Position numbers and translations under genes: made by a program
Notes under the pieces: generated by a model
Seen by the model: only the letters and a program-made list of their open reading frames with translations
Database searches by the model: none
Told to the model about the DNA's origin: nothing
Assembly (NCBI RefSeq): GCF_000308375.1
Contig: NZ_BAFQ01000134.1
Location: forward strand, 1-64,000
Direction of reading: 5' to 3'
Source of the DNA: Nocardia aobensis NBRC 100429
GTDB taxonomy: Bacteria; Actinomycetota; Actinomycetes; Mycobacteriales; Mycobacteriaceae
DNA length: 64,000 bases
Shown here: positions 9,520-18,650 of the stretch, piece after piece
Layout of the letters: every line of letters starts with the position of its first letter
Position numbering within the stretch: the stretch's first letter is position 1

Positions 9520-11004
9520 TTACACCTGCTGCGCTTCCTCCTGCGCGTGCTGGGCCTCGGCGAGTTGCTGGGGGGTGTAGCGCAGCGTGAGCACCAGCAG
9601 TCCGATGATCACGGCACCGATCGCGCAGATGAGCAGGACGAACGTGTAACCGCTGGACAGCGCCGCGACCTCGGTGGGCGTCAGATTCGACGTCCGGTCG
9701 GTCCGGCCGCCGAGCGAGAGCGTGCGCGAGGCCGCCAGCGGGGTCAGCAGGCCGACCGCGAAGGGGGTGCCGAGGGTGAGAATCATCTGGCCGATCGCCG
9801 ACAGCGGACCGACCTCGTTCACCGGCACGCCCACCAGCAGGCACAGCGGCCCGACCACGATCACGAAACCGATCGCCATACCGACCACCGCCAGCAGCAC
9901 CAGCAGGGTCGGCAGATATTCGACGGAGCGGTCCAGCGTGGAGCCGAAGAACAGCGCCCCCGCCAGGACGGCCGCGGCACCCGCGAGCAGCCAGCGCGGC
10001 CGGATCATCAGCGCGGCCTTGGACGCCACGCCGGTACCGATGCCGGCGCCGATCGTGAACGGAATCGAGGCCAGACCGGCGACGAGGGGGCTGTAGCCGA
10101 CGACGTTCTGCAGGAACTGCGCGACGAAGTAGGTCATCGCACCGAGGACACCGGAGCCCAGCAGCAGCGCGATGAACGTGATCGAGCGGTCGCGATCGCG
10201 GAAGAGTGTGAGCGGCAGCAGCGGATTGACGGCGGACCGTTCGGCCAGCACGAACGCCACCAGCAGCAGCAAACCGGCGATCAGCGCGCCGATGACATAC
10301 GGGCTGGTCCAGCCGAGATCGGGGCCCTCGGTCGCACCGAACACCACTCCCACACAGCCGAGGGTGCCGAGGAAGGCGCCGCGCACGTCCAGGGGCAGCC
10401 GGTGGTGGGTCGAATCGTGCAGCTGGAAGGCCGCGCCGAGGATGATCAGGAGCCCGATCGGGACATTGATCAGGAAGATCAGCCGCCAGTTCCATTCGGC
10501 CAGAGCGCCGCCGACGACGAGTCCGCCGACCGAGCCCACACCCATCATCGAACCGAAGATGGCGATCGCCTGGTTGCGCGGCGGCCCGGGTGCGAAGGTG
10601 CTGACCACCAGCGCCATCGCCACGGGTGCGGCGATGGCCGCGCCGGTGCCCTGCAGGGCCCGCGCGAAGATCAACATGGCCTCGTTCTGCGCCAGCCCAC
10701 ACAGCAGTGAGGCCAGCGTGAAGAACGAAACACCAAGCAGCAGCATCTTTTTGCGCCCGAACGAGTCGCCGAGACGGCCACCCAGCAGCATCAGCCCGCC
10801 GTAGGTGAGACCGTAGGCGGTCACCGTCCACGCACTGCCCGAACTGGTCAGGCCCAGGTGACGTTGCAGGGCGGGCAGCGCCAGGATCACGACCGTGCCG
10901 TCCAGTACGACCATCAACTGCAGGCCGGACAGGACCAGGATCGGCAACCCGAAGGCCCGCTTCGTCACCGGATATTGCATCGTCGCAGCGGGGTTATCGA
11001 GCAC
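9520..11004 (-). CDS. efpA: EfpA-type MFS drug exporter (DHA2, 14 TM)
   Basis: A 494-residue major-facilitator exporter of the 14-helix DHA2 family. It has the early helix-1 motif VLDGTVVILALPALQ, motif A in GGRLGDSFGRKK, and the antiporter motif C region GSVGGLVVGGALAEW. The C-terminus YTPQQLAEAQHAQEEA closely resembles that of mycobacterial EfpA, and proS and cysG flank it as in M. tuberculosis (Rv2845c-Rv2847c). EfpA proteins export drugs and lipids. The GTG at 11004 lies eight bases after a TACAGT box; an ATG at 10980 is the alternative start. Confidence 0.86.
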   Translation of the reverse strand: MLDNPAATMQYPVTKRAFGLPILVLSGLQLMVVLDGTVVILALPALQRHLGLTSSGSAWTVTAYGLTYGGLMLLGGRLGDSFGRKKMLLLGVSFFTLASLLCGLAQNEAMLIFARALQGTGAAIAAPVAMALVVSTFAPGPPRNQAIAIFGSMMGVGSVGGLVVGGALAEWNWRLIFLINVPIGLLIILGAAFQLHDSTHHRLPLDVRGAFLGTLGCVGVVFGATEGPDLGWTSPYVIGALIAGLLLLVAFVLAERSAVNPLLPLTLFRDRDRSITFIALLLGSGVLGAMTYFVAQFLQNVVGYSPLVAGLASIPFTIGAGIGTGVASKAALMIRPRWLLAGAAAVLAGALFFGSTLDRSVEYLPTLLVLLAVVGMAIGFVIVVGPLCLLVGVPVNEVGPLSAIGQMILTLGTPFAVGLLTPLAASRTLSLGGRTDRTSNLTPTEVAALSSGYTFVLLICAIGAVIIGLLVLTLRYTPQQLAEAQHAQEEAQQV

Positions 11005-11012
11005 AGTGACTC

Positions 11013-11018
11013 ACTGTA
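11013..11018 (-). promoter_or_regulatory. -10 box of efpA
   Basis: TACAGT on the minus strand, eight bases before the GTG start; consistent with leaderless or very short-leader transcription. Confidence 0.45.
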
Positions 11019-11112
11019 ACGGATATCGGCACCGGCCAGCCGAATGCGTACTCGCGCTGTCCACGCGACACTCGACACGGCTGTACCCCTGTCCCGGGCA
11101 CGCACCGCGGAC

Positions 11113-12372
11113 CTAACCGGCCTGCTCGTCGGCATCCGGCGCGCCCGCGGTGAAACCGGCGGTCGGGCCGATGACGATGATCGCCGGGGGCCGGATGCCC
11201 TCGGCGCGCACACGTTCGGCGACCGTGGACAGATCCGCGCGCACGATCCGCTGGGTGCGCAGGCTGCCTTCCTGAACGACGGTGACTGGCGTGGCGGCGG
11301 CGCGGCCACCGTCGACGAGCGCGGCGGCGAACTTCTCGATGCGTTCCACCCCCATGAGCAGCACCAGGGTGCCGCGCAGCCGGGCCAGTGCGGGCCAGTC
11401 CACCAGCGAATCCGGGTGATCGGGCGGGATGTGCCCGCTCACCACCACGAATTCGTGGGTGACGCCGCGGTGGGTCACCGGAATACCGGCCAGGGCGGGC
11501 ACCGAGATCGCGGAGGTGACGCCCGGAACCACGGTCACCGGTACGCCGGCGTCCACGCACGCCTCGAGTTCCTCGTAGCCGCGGCCGAAGACGTACGGAT
11601 CGCCGCCCTTGAGCCGGACCACGAATTTGCCGGCCTTGGCACCCTCGACGAGGGCGGTGTTGATCGCCTCCTGCGCCATCGCGCGGCCGTACGGGATCTT
11701 CGCCGCGTCGACGACCTCCACATGCGGTCCGAGTTCGGCGAGCAGCTCCGGCGGCGCCAGCCGGTCGGCGACGACCAGATCGGCGCGGGCGAGCAGCCGG
11801 CGGCCCCGCACGGTGATCAGATCGGGGTCGCCCGGCCCGCCGCCGACCAGCGCGACACCGGGTGTCACGGGTTCGGAGTCGTCGGCGATCACACCCGATT
11901 GCAGCGCCTCCAGCAGTGCGGTGCGCACCGCGGCCGATCGGCGGTGCCGCCCACTGGCCAGCACCGCGAGCGTCAGCCCGTCGTAGCGGGCGCTGGCGGG
12001 CGTGACGGCGGTGCCGAGGCGGGCGTTGTCGGCGCGCACGCAGAAGATGCGGCGGCGGGTGGCCTCCTCGACGACGGCGGCATTGGTCTCGGGCTCGTCG
12101 GTGCAGGCGATCGCGTACCAGGCGCCGTCGAGATCACCGTCGGCGTAGGCCCGCTGGGAGATGCGCAGTTGACCGGAGGCGGCCATCCCCTCCACCGCGG
12201 GGGTGACCGTCCGGCTGATCACCTCGATATCGGCCCCGCTGGCGATGAGCAGTCCGAGTCGGCGCTGGGCTACCGAGCCGCCACCCACGACGACGACGCG
12301 GCGGCCGGCCAGATCGAGCCCGACGACGTAGTTCGGGTCACCGGATTGCTGGTCGTCTGTCGTATTCGGCAC
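11113..12372 (-). CDS. cysG: Siroheme synthase / uroporphyrinogen-III C-methyltransferase
   Basis: A 419-residue protein combining a precorrin-2 dehydrogenase/ferrochelatase domain (about residues 15-165, with the NAD-binding VVVVGGGSVAQRRLGLL) and a uroporphyrinogen-III methyltransferase domain (about 172-410). The SAM-binding GGGPGDPDLITVRGRR and the YGRAMAQEAIN and VVVPGVTSAISVPALAGIPV blocks are typical of SUMT enzymes. It makes precorrin-2 and siroheme and so feeds both sulfite/nitrite reductases and cobalamin synthesis. It matches Rv2847c in position. The GTG start follows a TAGGCT box by eight bases. Confidence 0.93.
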   Translation of the reverse strand: MPNTTDDQQSGDPNYVVGLDLAGRRVVVVGGGSVAQRRLGLLIASGADIEVISRTVTPAVEGMAASGQLRISQRAYADGDLDGAWYAIACTDEPETNAAVVEEATRRRIFCVRADNARLGTAVTPASARYDGLTLAVLASGRHRRSAAVRTALLEALQSGVIADDSEPVTPGVALVGGGPGDPDLITVRGRRLLARADLVVADRLAPPELLAELGPHVEVVDAAKIPYGRAMAQEAINTALVEGAKAGKFVVRLKGGDPYVFGRGYEELEACVDAGVPVTVVPGVTSAISVPALAGIPVTHRGVTHEFVVVSGHIPPDHPDSLVDWPALARLRGTLVLLMGVERIEKFAAALVDGGRAAATPVTVVQEGSLRTQRIVRADLSTVAERVRAEGIRPPAIIVIGPTAGFTAGAPDADEQAG

Positions 12373-12380
12373 AAGGTTTC

Positions 12381-12386
12381 AGCCTA
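12381..12386 (-). promoter_or_regulatory. -10 box of cysG
   Basis: TAGGCT on the minus strand, eight bases before the GTG start of cysG, with no ribosome site in between; a leaderless transcript is likely. Confidence 0.45.
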
Positions 12387-12442
12387 CGGCGTGGCCGGGC
12401 GAACTCCGCAATCACCCGTCGCGACGCCGCAGGCTGGGATTA

Positions 12443-13048
12443 TCAGGGCTTCCAGGTGATCCGGCCGCCCTGGAAATCCTGGGCCTTGCCGCCGTTGTAG
12501 TCGTATTCGTCGCTGGTCGGCAGGCCGTAGCGGCCGCCGTCGGCGTTGCTGCCTTCCCACATGCCGAGAATCGATCCCCACACCGGGTGCGCGCCGGTGT
12601 TCGCCGACCACACGATGACGCCGCCGGGGAATCGGGTGAAGCGGCCCTTGCCGTCCTTGCCGGCCTTGGCCTCGTCGGTGAGCGGGAAGCCCAGCGGGCT
12701 GTTCTCCCAGCCCATCGAGCCCCACTTGTCGCGGATCAGGCCGCAGATCGCATGGGCGTCGGTGCCCACGGACCAGTAGATCGAGCAGCCGCGGTCGAAG
12801 ACCTGGAATTTGCCGCCGTTCGCGTCGGACTCCGGTCCGGTCGGGTTGCCGAGGACCGCGGTACCGCCGGCGCGGTCGTATTCCTTCTCGATCGCCCCGC
12901 CGACATCGAACGCGCCGACCGGTCGGGCAGCCGCGATTCCGGCGCCCGTGCCGGTGAGCGCGGCCAGTGCGGCGGCGGCCGCGGCTGCCGTGCGCAGCCC
13001 GGTCCGGCGCGTGCTGCGTCTACTCTGTCTGCGACCTGACGAAGCCAA
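12443..13048 (-). CDS. Secreted LGFP-repeat protein
   Basis: A 201-residue exported protein with a Tat/Sec-like signal peptide (Arg-rich start, then AAAAAAALAALTGTGAG, cleavage near AAARP). The mature part holds three LGFP-type repeats, seen as VLGNPTGPES, SPLGFPLTDE and YGLPTSDE, each beside a Gly/Trp-rich strand. LGFP repeats occur in actinobacterial cell-wall proteins and are thought to anchor proteins in the envelope. I chose the TTG at 13048 because an AGGGAG ribosome site lies six bases upstream. Two Cys residues near residues 87 and 101 may pair. Confidence 0.82.
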   Translation of the reverse strand: MASSGRRQSRRSTRRTGLRTAAAAAAALAALTGTGAGIAAARPVGAFDVGGAIEKEYDRAGGTAVLGNPTGPESDANGGKFQVFDRGCSIYWSVGTDAHAICGLIRDKWGSMGWENSPLGFPLTDEAKAGKDGKGRFTRFPGGVIVWSANTGAHPVWGSILGMWEGSNADGGRYGLPTSDEYDYNGGKAQDFQGGRITWKP

Positions 13049-13203
13049 GTGAAACTCCCTTTACCTGCGAAGTTGGTGCGACGGAAGCTGCCGCCCCCGT
13101 CATCCTGCAGGGGTTACACCGGCTCTGCAACGCTCGCCGTATCACAGTCGAGACTCATCTCACAGAATTACACGAGGTGAATTCGGTCGCATCGGAAGTC
13201 GGC

Positions 13204-13611
13204 TCAGAGGCGGCCGTTGACCCGTTCCGGGGTCACCCGCACGATCACTCGCTCGGCGTCGGCGACGGAGGCGGGATTGAATTCCACGTACGGCAGGCCG
13301 GTGTATTTCGCCGACAGCCGGTCGGGCAGGGCCTTGTCGGGGTCGGGCGTGACGGTGGCGGTACCGCGGATCTCCGCGTAGACGTACGGATTGTCCGGCG
13401 GGTTGATCATGATCGTCACCCGCGGGTCGCGCACCACGTTCTTGTACTGCTGACGCGAGACGGTGGTGGAGTACAGCAGGTCCTCGCCCTCGCGCAGGAG
13501 CCAGGTGACGGTCAGATGCGGCTGCCCGTCGCGGCCGATCGTCGCCAGCGTGGCGAAAACCTTTGTGTCGTCGAGGATCTTCTTCAGGTCGTCGGAGAGT
13601 TCAGCACCCAT
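13204..13611 (-). CDS. PPOX-class F420-dependent oxidoreductase-like protein
   Basis: A 135-residue single-domain split-barrel protein of the pyridoxamine-5'-phosphate-oxidase-like superfamily. The opening ELSDDLKKILDDTKVFATLATIGRDGQPHLTVTW and the RVTIMINPPDNPYVYAEIRG strand match actinobacterial PPOX-class F420-dependent enzymes. Such enzymes reduce varied substrates with F420H2; the substrate here is unknown. It reads toward the LGFP gene, 155 bp away, and is divergent from the secreted hydrolase. Confidence 0.82.
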   Translation of the reverse strand: MGAELSDDLKKILDDTKVFATLATIGRDGQPHLTVTWLLREGEDLLYSTTVSRQQYKNVVRDPRVTIMINPPDNPYVYAEIRGTATVTPDPDKALPDRLSAKYTGLPYVEFNPASVADAERVIVRVTPERVNGRL

Positions 13612-13686
13612 GCCACGACACAACCGGGTGCCGCGCACGCTCATTCCCGCTCGCCGCCGGTACGTCACGGTGCGCTCGGCGCGTTC

Positions 13687-13692
13687 TATGCT
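13687..13692 (+). promoter_or_regulatory. Leaderless-type -10 box
   Basis: TATGCT exactly six bases before the ATG of the secreted hydrolase at 13699; no ribosome site is present, so translation probably starts at the 5' end of the transcript. Confidence 0.55.
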
Positions 13693-13698
13693 GCGAAC

Positions 13699-14667
13699 AT
13701 GCGCCGAGCGGTGTTGCAGGTTCTGACCGTGCTGGTGACGGTGGCGGTCGCCGCCGCGGTGGCCGCCACCGCGTATGCCCAGGACCCCTATCGCGCGAGC
13801 GGCCCGACCGAGGCCCGCTACTCGGAGCCGGGGCCGTGGCAGGTCACCGAGCACTACGGATTCGGCTGCTGCGACAGCACCGGCGCCGCCTACGACATCT
13901 GGTATCCGACCGATGTGGCCGCGCGCGGTCCTCGCCATCCGATCATCACCTGGGGCGACGGCACGAACGCGCAACCCCGGCAGTACGCCCATCTGCTGCG
14001 GCATCTGGCGTCCTGGGGTTTCGTGGTGATCGCGACCGAGAATCGCAGTACCGGCTCCGGCGTCGACATCGCCGGAGCGGCACGGTATCTCATCGATCGA
14101 GCCGCCGATCCGGCGAGTGTCTTCCACGATCGGCTCGACACCTCGGCGATCGGCGCCGTCGGACATTCCCAGGGCGCCACCGGGGCGCTCAACGCGATGA
14201 TCGAATCCGGCGGGCTGATTCGCACCGCCGTGCCGATCGAATTGCCCGCCCAGTCGTTCTGCTCGAACCGGTTGAGCTGCACCGACACTCGTCGCCTGGC
14301 GGGCGGTTCGGTGTTCTTCGTCAACGGCTCCGACGACGCGCTGATCTCCCCCTCGCAGAAGCTGTGGGCGCTTCCGGGACTGCAGTCCAACCAGGATTAC
14401 TACGAGGCCACGCCGGCATCGGTGACGAAGGCGTGGGGCACACTGGTCGGCCCCAACCACAACGACGTCCAAGGTCAGCCCGACTGCGCCCGGGCCTCGT
14501 CGCCGTGCACCGACGGCGTGTACGGCTACCTCGGCTATCCGACCGCGTGGCTGGCGGCCCGGCTGTGGAGATGTGCCGCGGCGGCGGCCGCCTTCGCCCC
14601 CGGCACCGGGGAGTTCTATGCTCCGAATCCACACTGGGGCAACCAGATCGGTGCGACGGCCGGCTGA
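13699..14667 (+). CDS. Secreted alpha/beta hydrolase
   Basis: A 322-residue exported hydrolase. Residues 1-28 form a signal peptide ending AYAQD. The nucleophile elbow GHSQG places the catalytic Ser near residue 157, and late Asp and His residues (NGSDDALISPS, GPNHNDVQG) are candidates for the rest of the triad. Several Cys residues, including a CC pair near 57-58, suggest disulfides. The overall form resembles chlorophyllase-like and dienelactone-hydrolase-like secreted esterases; the substrate is unknown. Its stop is only two bases from the end of the convergent DoxX gene. Confidence 0.8.
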   Translation: MRRAVLQVLTVLVTVAVAAAVAATAYAQDPYRASGPTEARYSEPGPWQVTEHYGFGCCDSTGAAYDIWYPTDVAARGPRHPIITWGDGTNAQPRQYAHLLRHLASWGFVVIATENRSTGSGVDIAGAARYLIDRAADPASVFHDRLDTSAIGAVGHSQGATGALNAMIESGGLIRTAVPIELPAQSFCSNRLSCTDTRRLAGGSVFFVNGSDDALISPSQKLWALPGLQSNQDYYEATPASVTKAWGTLVGPNHNDVQGQPDCARASSPCTDGVYGYLGYPTAWLAARLWRCAAAAAAFAPGTGEFYAPNPHWGNQIGATAG

Positions 14668-14669
14668 CC

Positions 14670-16019
14670 TCACCCCTCGGGTGCGTCCTGGATCCAGTGG
14701 AAGCCGCGGCTGCGTTGCGGGAAGGCGTCCGGATCCTGGCGCCGGAAGGTCACCGTCACCGGATGCCCGTCCAGGTCGCCGGTGAACCGCAGCCGGTCCG
14801 GTCCCTGCTGTTCGTAGGCGAAGCCGCCGGCGGTCACGGATTGCCCCTCGGCACCGGGCACGGCGTGCAGGTCCAGGCGATGGGCGCCGGTATCGACCCG
14901 CACCTGTACGGGCACGAACGTCCCGTCCATCCGCTGATACTGCATGACCCCGTCGACGTCGAATACCGCGCGCTGCCAGCGGTCCCGGTCCGTGAGCAGC
15001 GGCGCGACCGGCTGCCCGTCGCGGCTGAATTCGTCGACCTGCCAGATCCCGTACAGCGGCGGTTTCGTCCGGCCCGGGCCCTCGTCCCACAACTGCAGGC
15101 TCACGTGGGTCAGAGCCACCGCCACCCAGACCCCGATTCCGATCTGCACCAGCGCCGCGAACCGGCGGGCCCGGCGGGTGCGGAACGGGTACGGCGCCGT
15201 CGAGCGTCCGACCGGGCGATCGAGCACCAGCACGTCCAGCAGCCGTCGCGCCTGCGGAGCGAGCAGCACCATCGACATCAGCATCAGGTGGCCGGACAGG
15301 ATCTTGACCGGCACGTCGAAGGTCATGTTCAGGATGAAGACCTGCGCCATGCTCACCAGCGTCAGCATCGCGCCCACCGTCGCCGTGCGCGGAATGAACA
15401 GCAGGATCCCGGCCAGCAGTTCCGCGGCGCCGAGCAGGATCTCGTAGGCCGGGCTCATCCCGACCTGATTCCACAGCACCCCCATCGGCGTCAGGTTGCC
15501 GTAGGGCTCCAACAGCGTCGACAGCATCGGTTCGGGCATCTGGGTGGGGATGACCTTGGCGAAACCGTAGTTGAGCATCTGACCGGCCACACACAGCCGG
15601 AGCAACAGCAGAAACCACCCGGCCGGCCGCCGGTAATCGGCGCGACGGCGGTCGAACAGGGTCCAGATCAGCGTGCCGACGACGGCGACGACCAGGATGC
15701 AGAACACCAGCACCCACAGAATCGTCTGGTCGCCGCTGCCGTTGGGACTGAGCACCGGATGCACGCCGAAGACCGTGCGCCCGACCCACTCCAGCACCGG
15801 GCGCAGCAACCGCGGTTGCCACAGCACCGCGTCGGCGTCGAGCCAGCGGCCGAACCAGCCGGTGAAGGCGAACACGATCTGCGGATAGATCAGACAGAAC
15901 AACCCGAAATACAGGAACGTGAACCGGAAGGCCACGCGGGTCAGGGGGTTCCAGCCCACCGCCGTCTCGGATTCGGGTTCCAGCCGCGGCGTTTCGGCCT
16001 GCGCCACCATGACACTCAC
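14670..16019 (-). CDS. DoxX-like multi-pass membrane protein
   Basis: A 449-residue integral membrane protein. The N-terminal 310 residues contain about eight hydrophobic segments, with DoxX/HTTM-like features such as the RLCVAGQMLNYGFAKVIPTQ helix and the LLGAAELLAGILLFIP helix. The C-terminal 130 residues are soluble and beta-rich (PPLYGIWQVDEFSRDGQ onward) and probably extracytoplasmic. I chose GTG 16019, which has AGGAG seven bases upstream; ATG 16010 is the alternative. DoxX-type proteins are linked to quinone or thiol redox stress, but the role here is unknown. Confidence 0.68.
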   Translation of the reverse strand: MSVMVAQAETPRLEPESETAVGWNPLTRVAFRFTFLYFGLFCLIYPQIVFAFTGWFGRWLDADAVLWQPRLLRPVLEWVGRTVFGVHPVLSPNGSGDQTILWVLVFCILVVAVVGTLIWTLFDRRRADYRRPAGWFLLLLRLCVAGQMLNYGFAKVIPTQMPEPMLSTLLEPYGNLTPMGVLWNQVGMSPAYEILLGAAELLAGILLFIPRTATVGAMLTLVSMAQVFILNMTFDVPVKILSGHLMLMSMVLLAPQARRLLDVLVLDRPVGRSTAPYPFRTRRARRFAALVQIGIGVWVAVALTHVSLQLWDEGPGRTKPPLYGIWQVDEFSRDGQPVAPLLTDRDRWQRAVFDVDGVMQYQRMDGTFVPVQVRVDTGAHRLDLHAVPGAEGQSVTAGGFAYEQQGPDRLRFTGDLDGHPVTVTFRRQDPDAFPQRSRGFHWIQDAPEG

Positions 16020-16257
16020 TACCCACTCCTCTCCCCGACGGATCCGGCGCACGGCTGCGTCGCCGAACGCCGAGGCGAACGGGGTGCGCGGATCGGTGCA
16101 CGACGTTACGAGGGCCCGCGGCGAAAGTCCTCAGGGCCGGACCCCGATTCCGCGCTACTCCGCGCGGCGTACGTGGCAGCACGAATCTCGCGGGCAAACC
16201 GGATCCCGGTGAGCGGAACGGCGGAAAATTCGCCGCCGATTCCGTGCCACCGCGCAC

Positions 16258-16271
16258 TAGAACGCGTTACA
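16258..16271. promoter_or_regulatory. KstR-like operator
   Basis: The 14-mer TAGAACGCGTTACA fits the published KstR motif TnnAACnnGTTnnA at every fixed position. It lies in the 348-bp region between the DoxX gene and the APH-like gene, about 97 bp before the latter's start. KstR represses cholesterol-catabolism genes in mycolate actinobacteria. The rest of this region shows no gene; a CAGGAGGT ribosome site stands before the APH-like start. Confidence 0.45.
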
Positions 16272-16367
16272 TTTCATCCACACGCCACCCGCGCCGGGCC
16301 GGATACCGCCGTGCCCGAGCGTAATGAGTTGGCGCACAGACGTTTTCATCCCGTCAGGAGGTCCGAT

Positions 16368-17504
16368 ATGTCGGGCGAATCCGATACCGACCCCGGGCAG
16401 CGGCGGCAACTGACCACCAGCGCTCGCGATCTCGACGAACTCGCCGAGCGACTCACCCAGTGGCTGGCCGGCAAGCTCACCGGCACCACCGCGCCGGTGA
16501 TCACGGGGCTGTCGCGGCCACAGGCAGGTGGTATGTCCAGTTCCTCGGTGATGTTCGAGGCGAGCTGGGAGCGCGACGGCCGCACGGAGGGCGGCTCGTA
16601 TGTGGCACGCATGCCGCCCGAGGAGGGCTCGTTCCCGGTCTTCGAGAACTACGACCTCGACACCCAGTACGCGGTGATGGCCGGCGTCGGCGCGCACAGC
16701 GATGTGCCGGTGCCGCGGCTGTGCTGGTTCGAGCCGGACGAATCCGTCCTCGGCACACCGTTTTTCGTGATGGAACGGATCCACGGCCGGATCCCGGAGG
16801 ACAATCCGCCGTACGTCTTCGTCGGCTGGGTATTCGACGCCACGCCACAGCAGCGCATGCGGATCACCCGCGCCACGGTCGACATCATCGCGAGAGTCCA
16901 CGCCATCGCCGACCCGGCGGCGAAATTCCCCGCCCTGGCCGGCGAAGGATCGTCACTGCGCCGCCACTTCGACGCCCAGCGCCACTGGTACCGGTGGGCG
17001 CTCGCCGACGACGGCTACCGAATCCCGTTGCTGGAGCGCGGTTTCGACTGGCTCGAACAGCACTGGCCCGCCGATCCGGGACCCGACGTACTGAACTGGG
17101 GCGACGCCCGGCCCGGCAACATCATCTTCGACGAATTCGACCCGGTCGCGGTGCTGGACTGGGAGATGGCCACCCTCGGCCCGCGCGAACTCGACGTGGC
17201 CTGGCTGATCTTCATCCACCGCTTCTTCCAGGACATCGCCACCCGTTTCGATCAGCCCGGCCTGCCGGACTATCTGCGCCGCGACGACGTGGTCGCGCGC
17301 TACGAAGAGCTCACCGGCCATCGGCCGCGCGATCTGGAGTGGTATCTCGTCTACGCCGCGCTGCGCCACGGCATCGTGATGGCGCGCATCAAGCGGCGGA
17401 TGATCCACTTCGGTGAGGACACCGACACCGACGACCGCGACGACTACGTGATGCACCGGGCGGCCCTCGAGGCCCTGCTCGACGGCACCTACCAGTGGGA
17501 TTGA
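16368..17504 (+). CDS. APH-family phosphotransferase-like protein
   Basis: A 378-residue protein of the aminoglycoside-phosphotransferase/choline-kinase-like fold. The catalytic loop reads VLNWGDARPGNIIFDEFDP, followed by the metal-binding VLDWEMATLGP, so the loop His of classical APH enzymes is replaced while the Asp and Asn are kept. This variant is common in the actinobacterial subgroup often linked to acyl-CoA and steroid metabolism rather than antibiotics, so a resistance role should not be assumed. The ATG has a strong CAGGAGGT site. It is followed within eight bases by the next gene and preceded by a KstR-like site. Confidence 0.78.
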   Translation: MSGESDTDPGQRRQLTTSARDLDELAERLTQWLAGKLTGTTAPVITGLSRPQAGGMSSSSVMFEASWERDGRTEGGSYVARMPPEEGSFPVFENYDLDTQYAVMAGVGAHSDVPVPRLCWFEPDESVLGTPFFVMERIHGRIPEDNPPYVFVGWVFDATPQQRMRITRATVDIIARVHAIADPAAKFPALAGEGSSLRRHFDAQRHWYRWALADDGYRIPLLERGFDWLEQHWPADPGPDVLNWGDARPGNIIFDEFDPVAVLDWEMATLGPRELDVAWLIFIHRFFQDIATRFDQPGLPDYLRRDDVVARYEELTGHRPRDLEWYLVYAALRHGIVMARIKRRMIHFGEDTDTDDRDDYVMHRAALEALLDGTYQWD

Positions 17505-17512
17505 GGAGATTG

Positions 17513-18643
17513 ATGGCAGGCATCGACGGACATCCGGCCCACCAGGCGCCGGTTCCGCTGGACGAATATCCGGTGCACCAGACGCCGCTGTCGCTGGCGC
17601 GCGCGGCCACCACCGACCGAAACTTCTACGACCGCAGCTACTTCAACGCGCACGACCGCAGCGGCGGAACGATGCTGGTCACCGGCTTCGGCGTCTATCC
17701 GAATCTCGGCGTGATCGACGCCTACGCCGCGGTCCGCCGCGGCGATATCCAGCGCACGGTCCGATTCTCGGACGCGCTGCCACCACGCGATCTGAATATG
17801 AGCGTCGGCGGCTATCGCATCGAGGTGATCGAACCGCTGCGGCGCGTCCGGGTGATCTGCGAGCACGACGATCTGTCGTTCGACCTCACCTGGGACGGGT
17901 CGTTTCCCGCCGTCCAGGAGCAGCCGCATCTCATCCACACCGGCAGCCGGCCGATCATCGACGCGTCCCGGTTCGCCCAGGTCGGCTCCTGGTCGGGGAC
18001 CCTGCACGTCGACGGTGACGACATCGCCGTCGATCCGGACATCTGGATGGGGACCCGAGACCGGTCCTGGGGTATCCGGCCGGTCGGCGAGACCGAACCA
18101 CCCGGCCGCGACGCGAGCGAACCGGCGGCGGGATTCTGGTGGCTCTACGTGCCGCTGCGGTTCGACGACTTCGCGATCGTGGTCATCGTGCAGGAGAATC
18201 CGGACGGCTTCCGCACCCTCAACGACGCCGTGCGGGTGTGGCCGGACGGGCGCGTCGAACAGCTCGGCTGGCCGCGCATTCACCTCGACTATCGTTCCGG
18301 CACGCGGATTCCCGTCTCCGCGCGGCTGGAGATGACCGCCGGTGACGGCTCCCCGCTGACCGTCGAGGTGCGTGCGCACACCTGCATTCCGCTGCATATC
18401 GGCTGTGGTTACGGCGGCGATCCGGATTGGCTGCACGGGCAGTGGAAGGGGCGCGACTGGTCGTCGAGCAGCAGCTACGACCTGACGGATCCGGCGGTGG
18501 CCGGGCGAATTCCGTGGGGCGTGATCGACCACGTCGGACAGGCGCGGTGCGGCGACGCCGAGGGCTGGGGGTTGTTCGAACACGGCAGCCTCGGTCGTCA
18601 CGACCCGACCGGCTTCGCCGATTGGACCTCGGTCGCACCGTAA
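17513..18643 (+). CDS. Conserved hypothetical protein, lipocalin/CrtC-like
   Basis: A 376-residue soluble protein rich in beta strands and aromatic residues, with motifs such as DRSYFNAHDRSGGTMLVTGFG, MGTRDRSWGIRPVG and AGFWWLYVPLRFDDFAIVVI. The DRSWG block and the two-lobed strand pattern resemble the AttH/CrtC lipocalin-like superfamily, which includes enzymes acting on isoprenoids. Its start overlaps the end region of the APH-like gene (8-bp gap, GAGGAG site), so the two form an operon and probably act on the same pathway. I cannot name a substrate. Confidence 0.6.
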   Translation: MAGIDGHPAHQAPVPLDEYPVHQTPLSLARAATTDRNFYDRSYFNAHDRSGGTMLVTGFGVYPNLGVIDAYAAVRRGDIQRTVRFSDALPPRDLNMSVGGYRIEVIEPLRRVRVICEHDDLSFDLTWDGSFPAVQEQPHLIHTGSRPIIDASRFAQVGSWSGTLHVDGDDIAVDPDIWMGTRDRSWGIRPVGETEPPGRDASEPAAGFWWLYVPLRFDDFAIVVIVQENPDGFRTLNDAVRVWPDGRVEQLGWPRIHLDYRSGTRIPVSARLEMTAGDGSPLTVEVRAHTCIPLHIGCGYGGDPDWLHGQWKGRDWSSSSSYDLTDPAVAGRIPWGVIDHVGQARCGDAEGWGLFEHGSLGRHDPTGFADWTSVAP

Positions 18644-18650
18644 CCCGAGC

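Noticed and set aside
16368-17504. Aminoglycoside resistance gene
   Set aside because: The fold is shared, but the loop His is replaced and the context (KstR-like site, lipocalin-like partner) points to metabolism.
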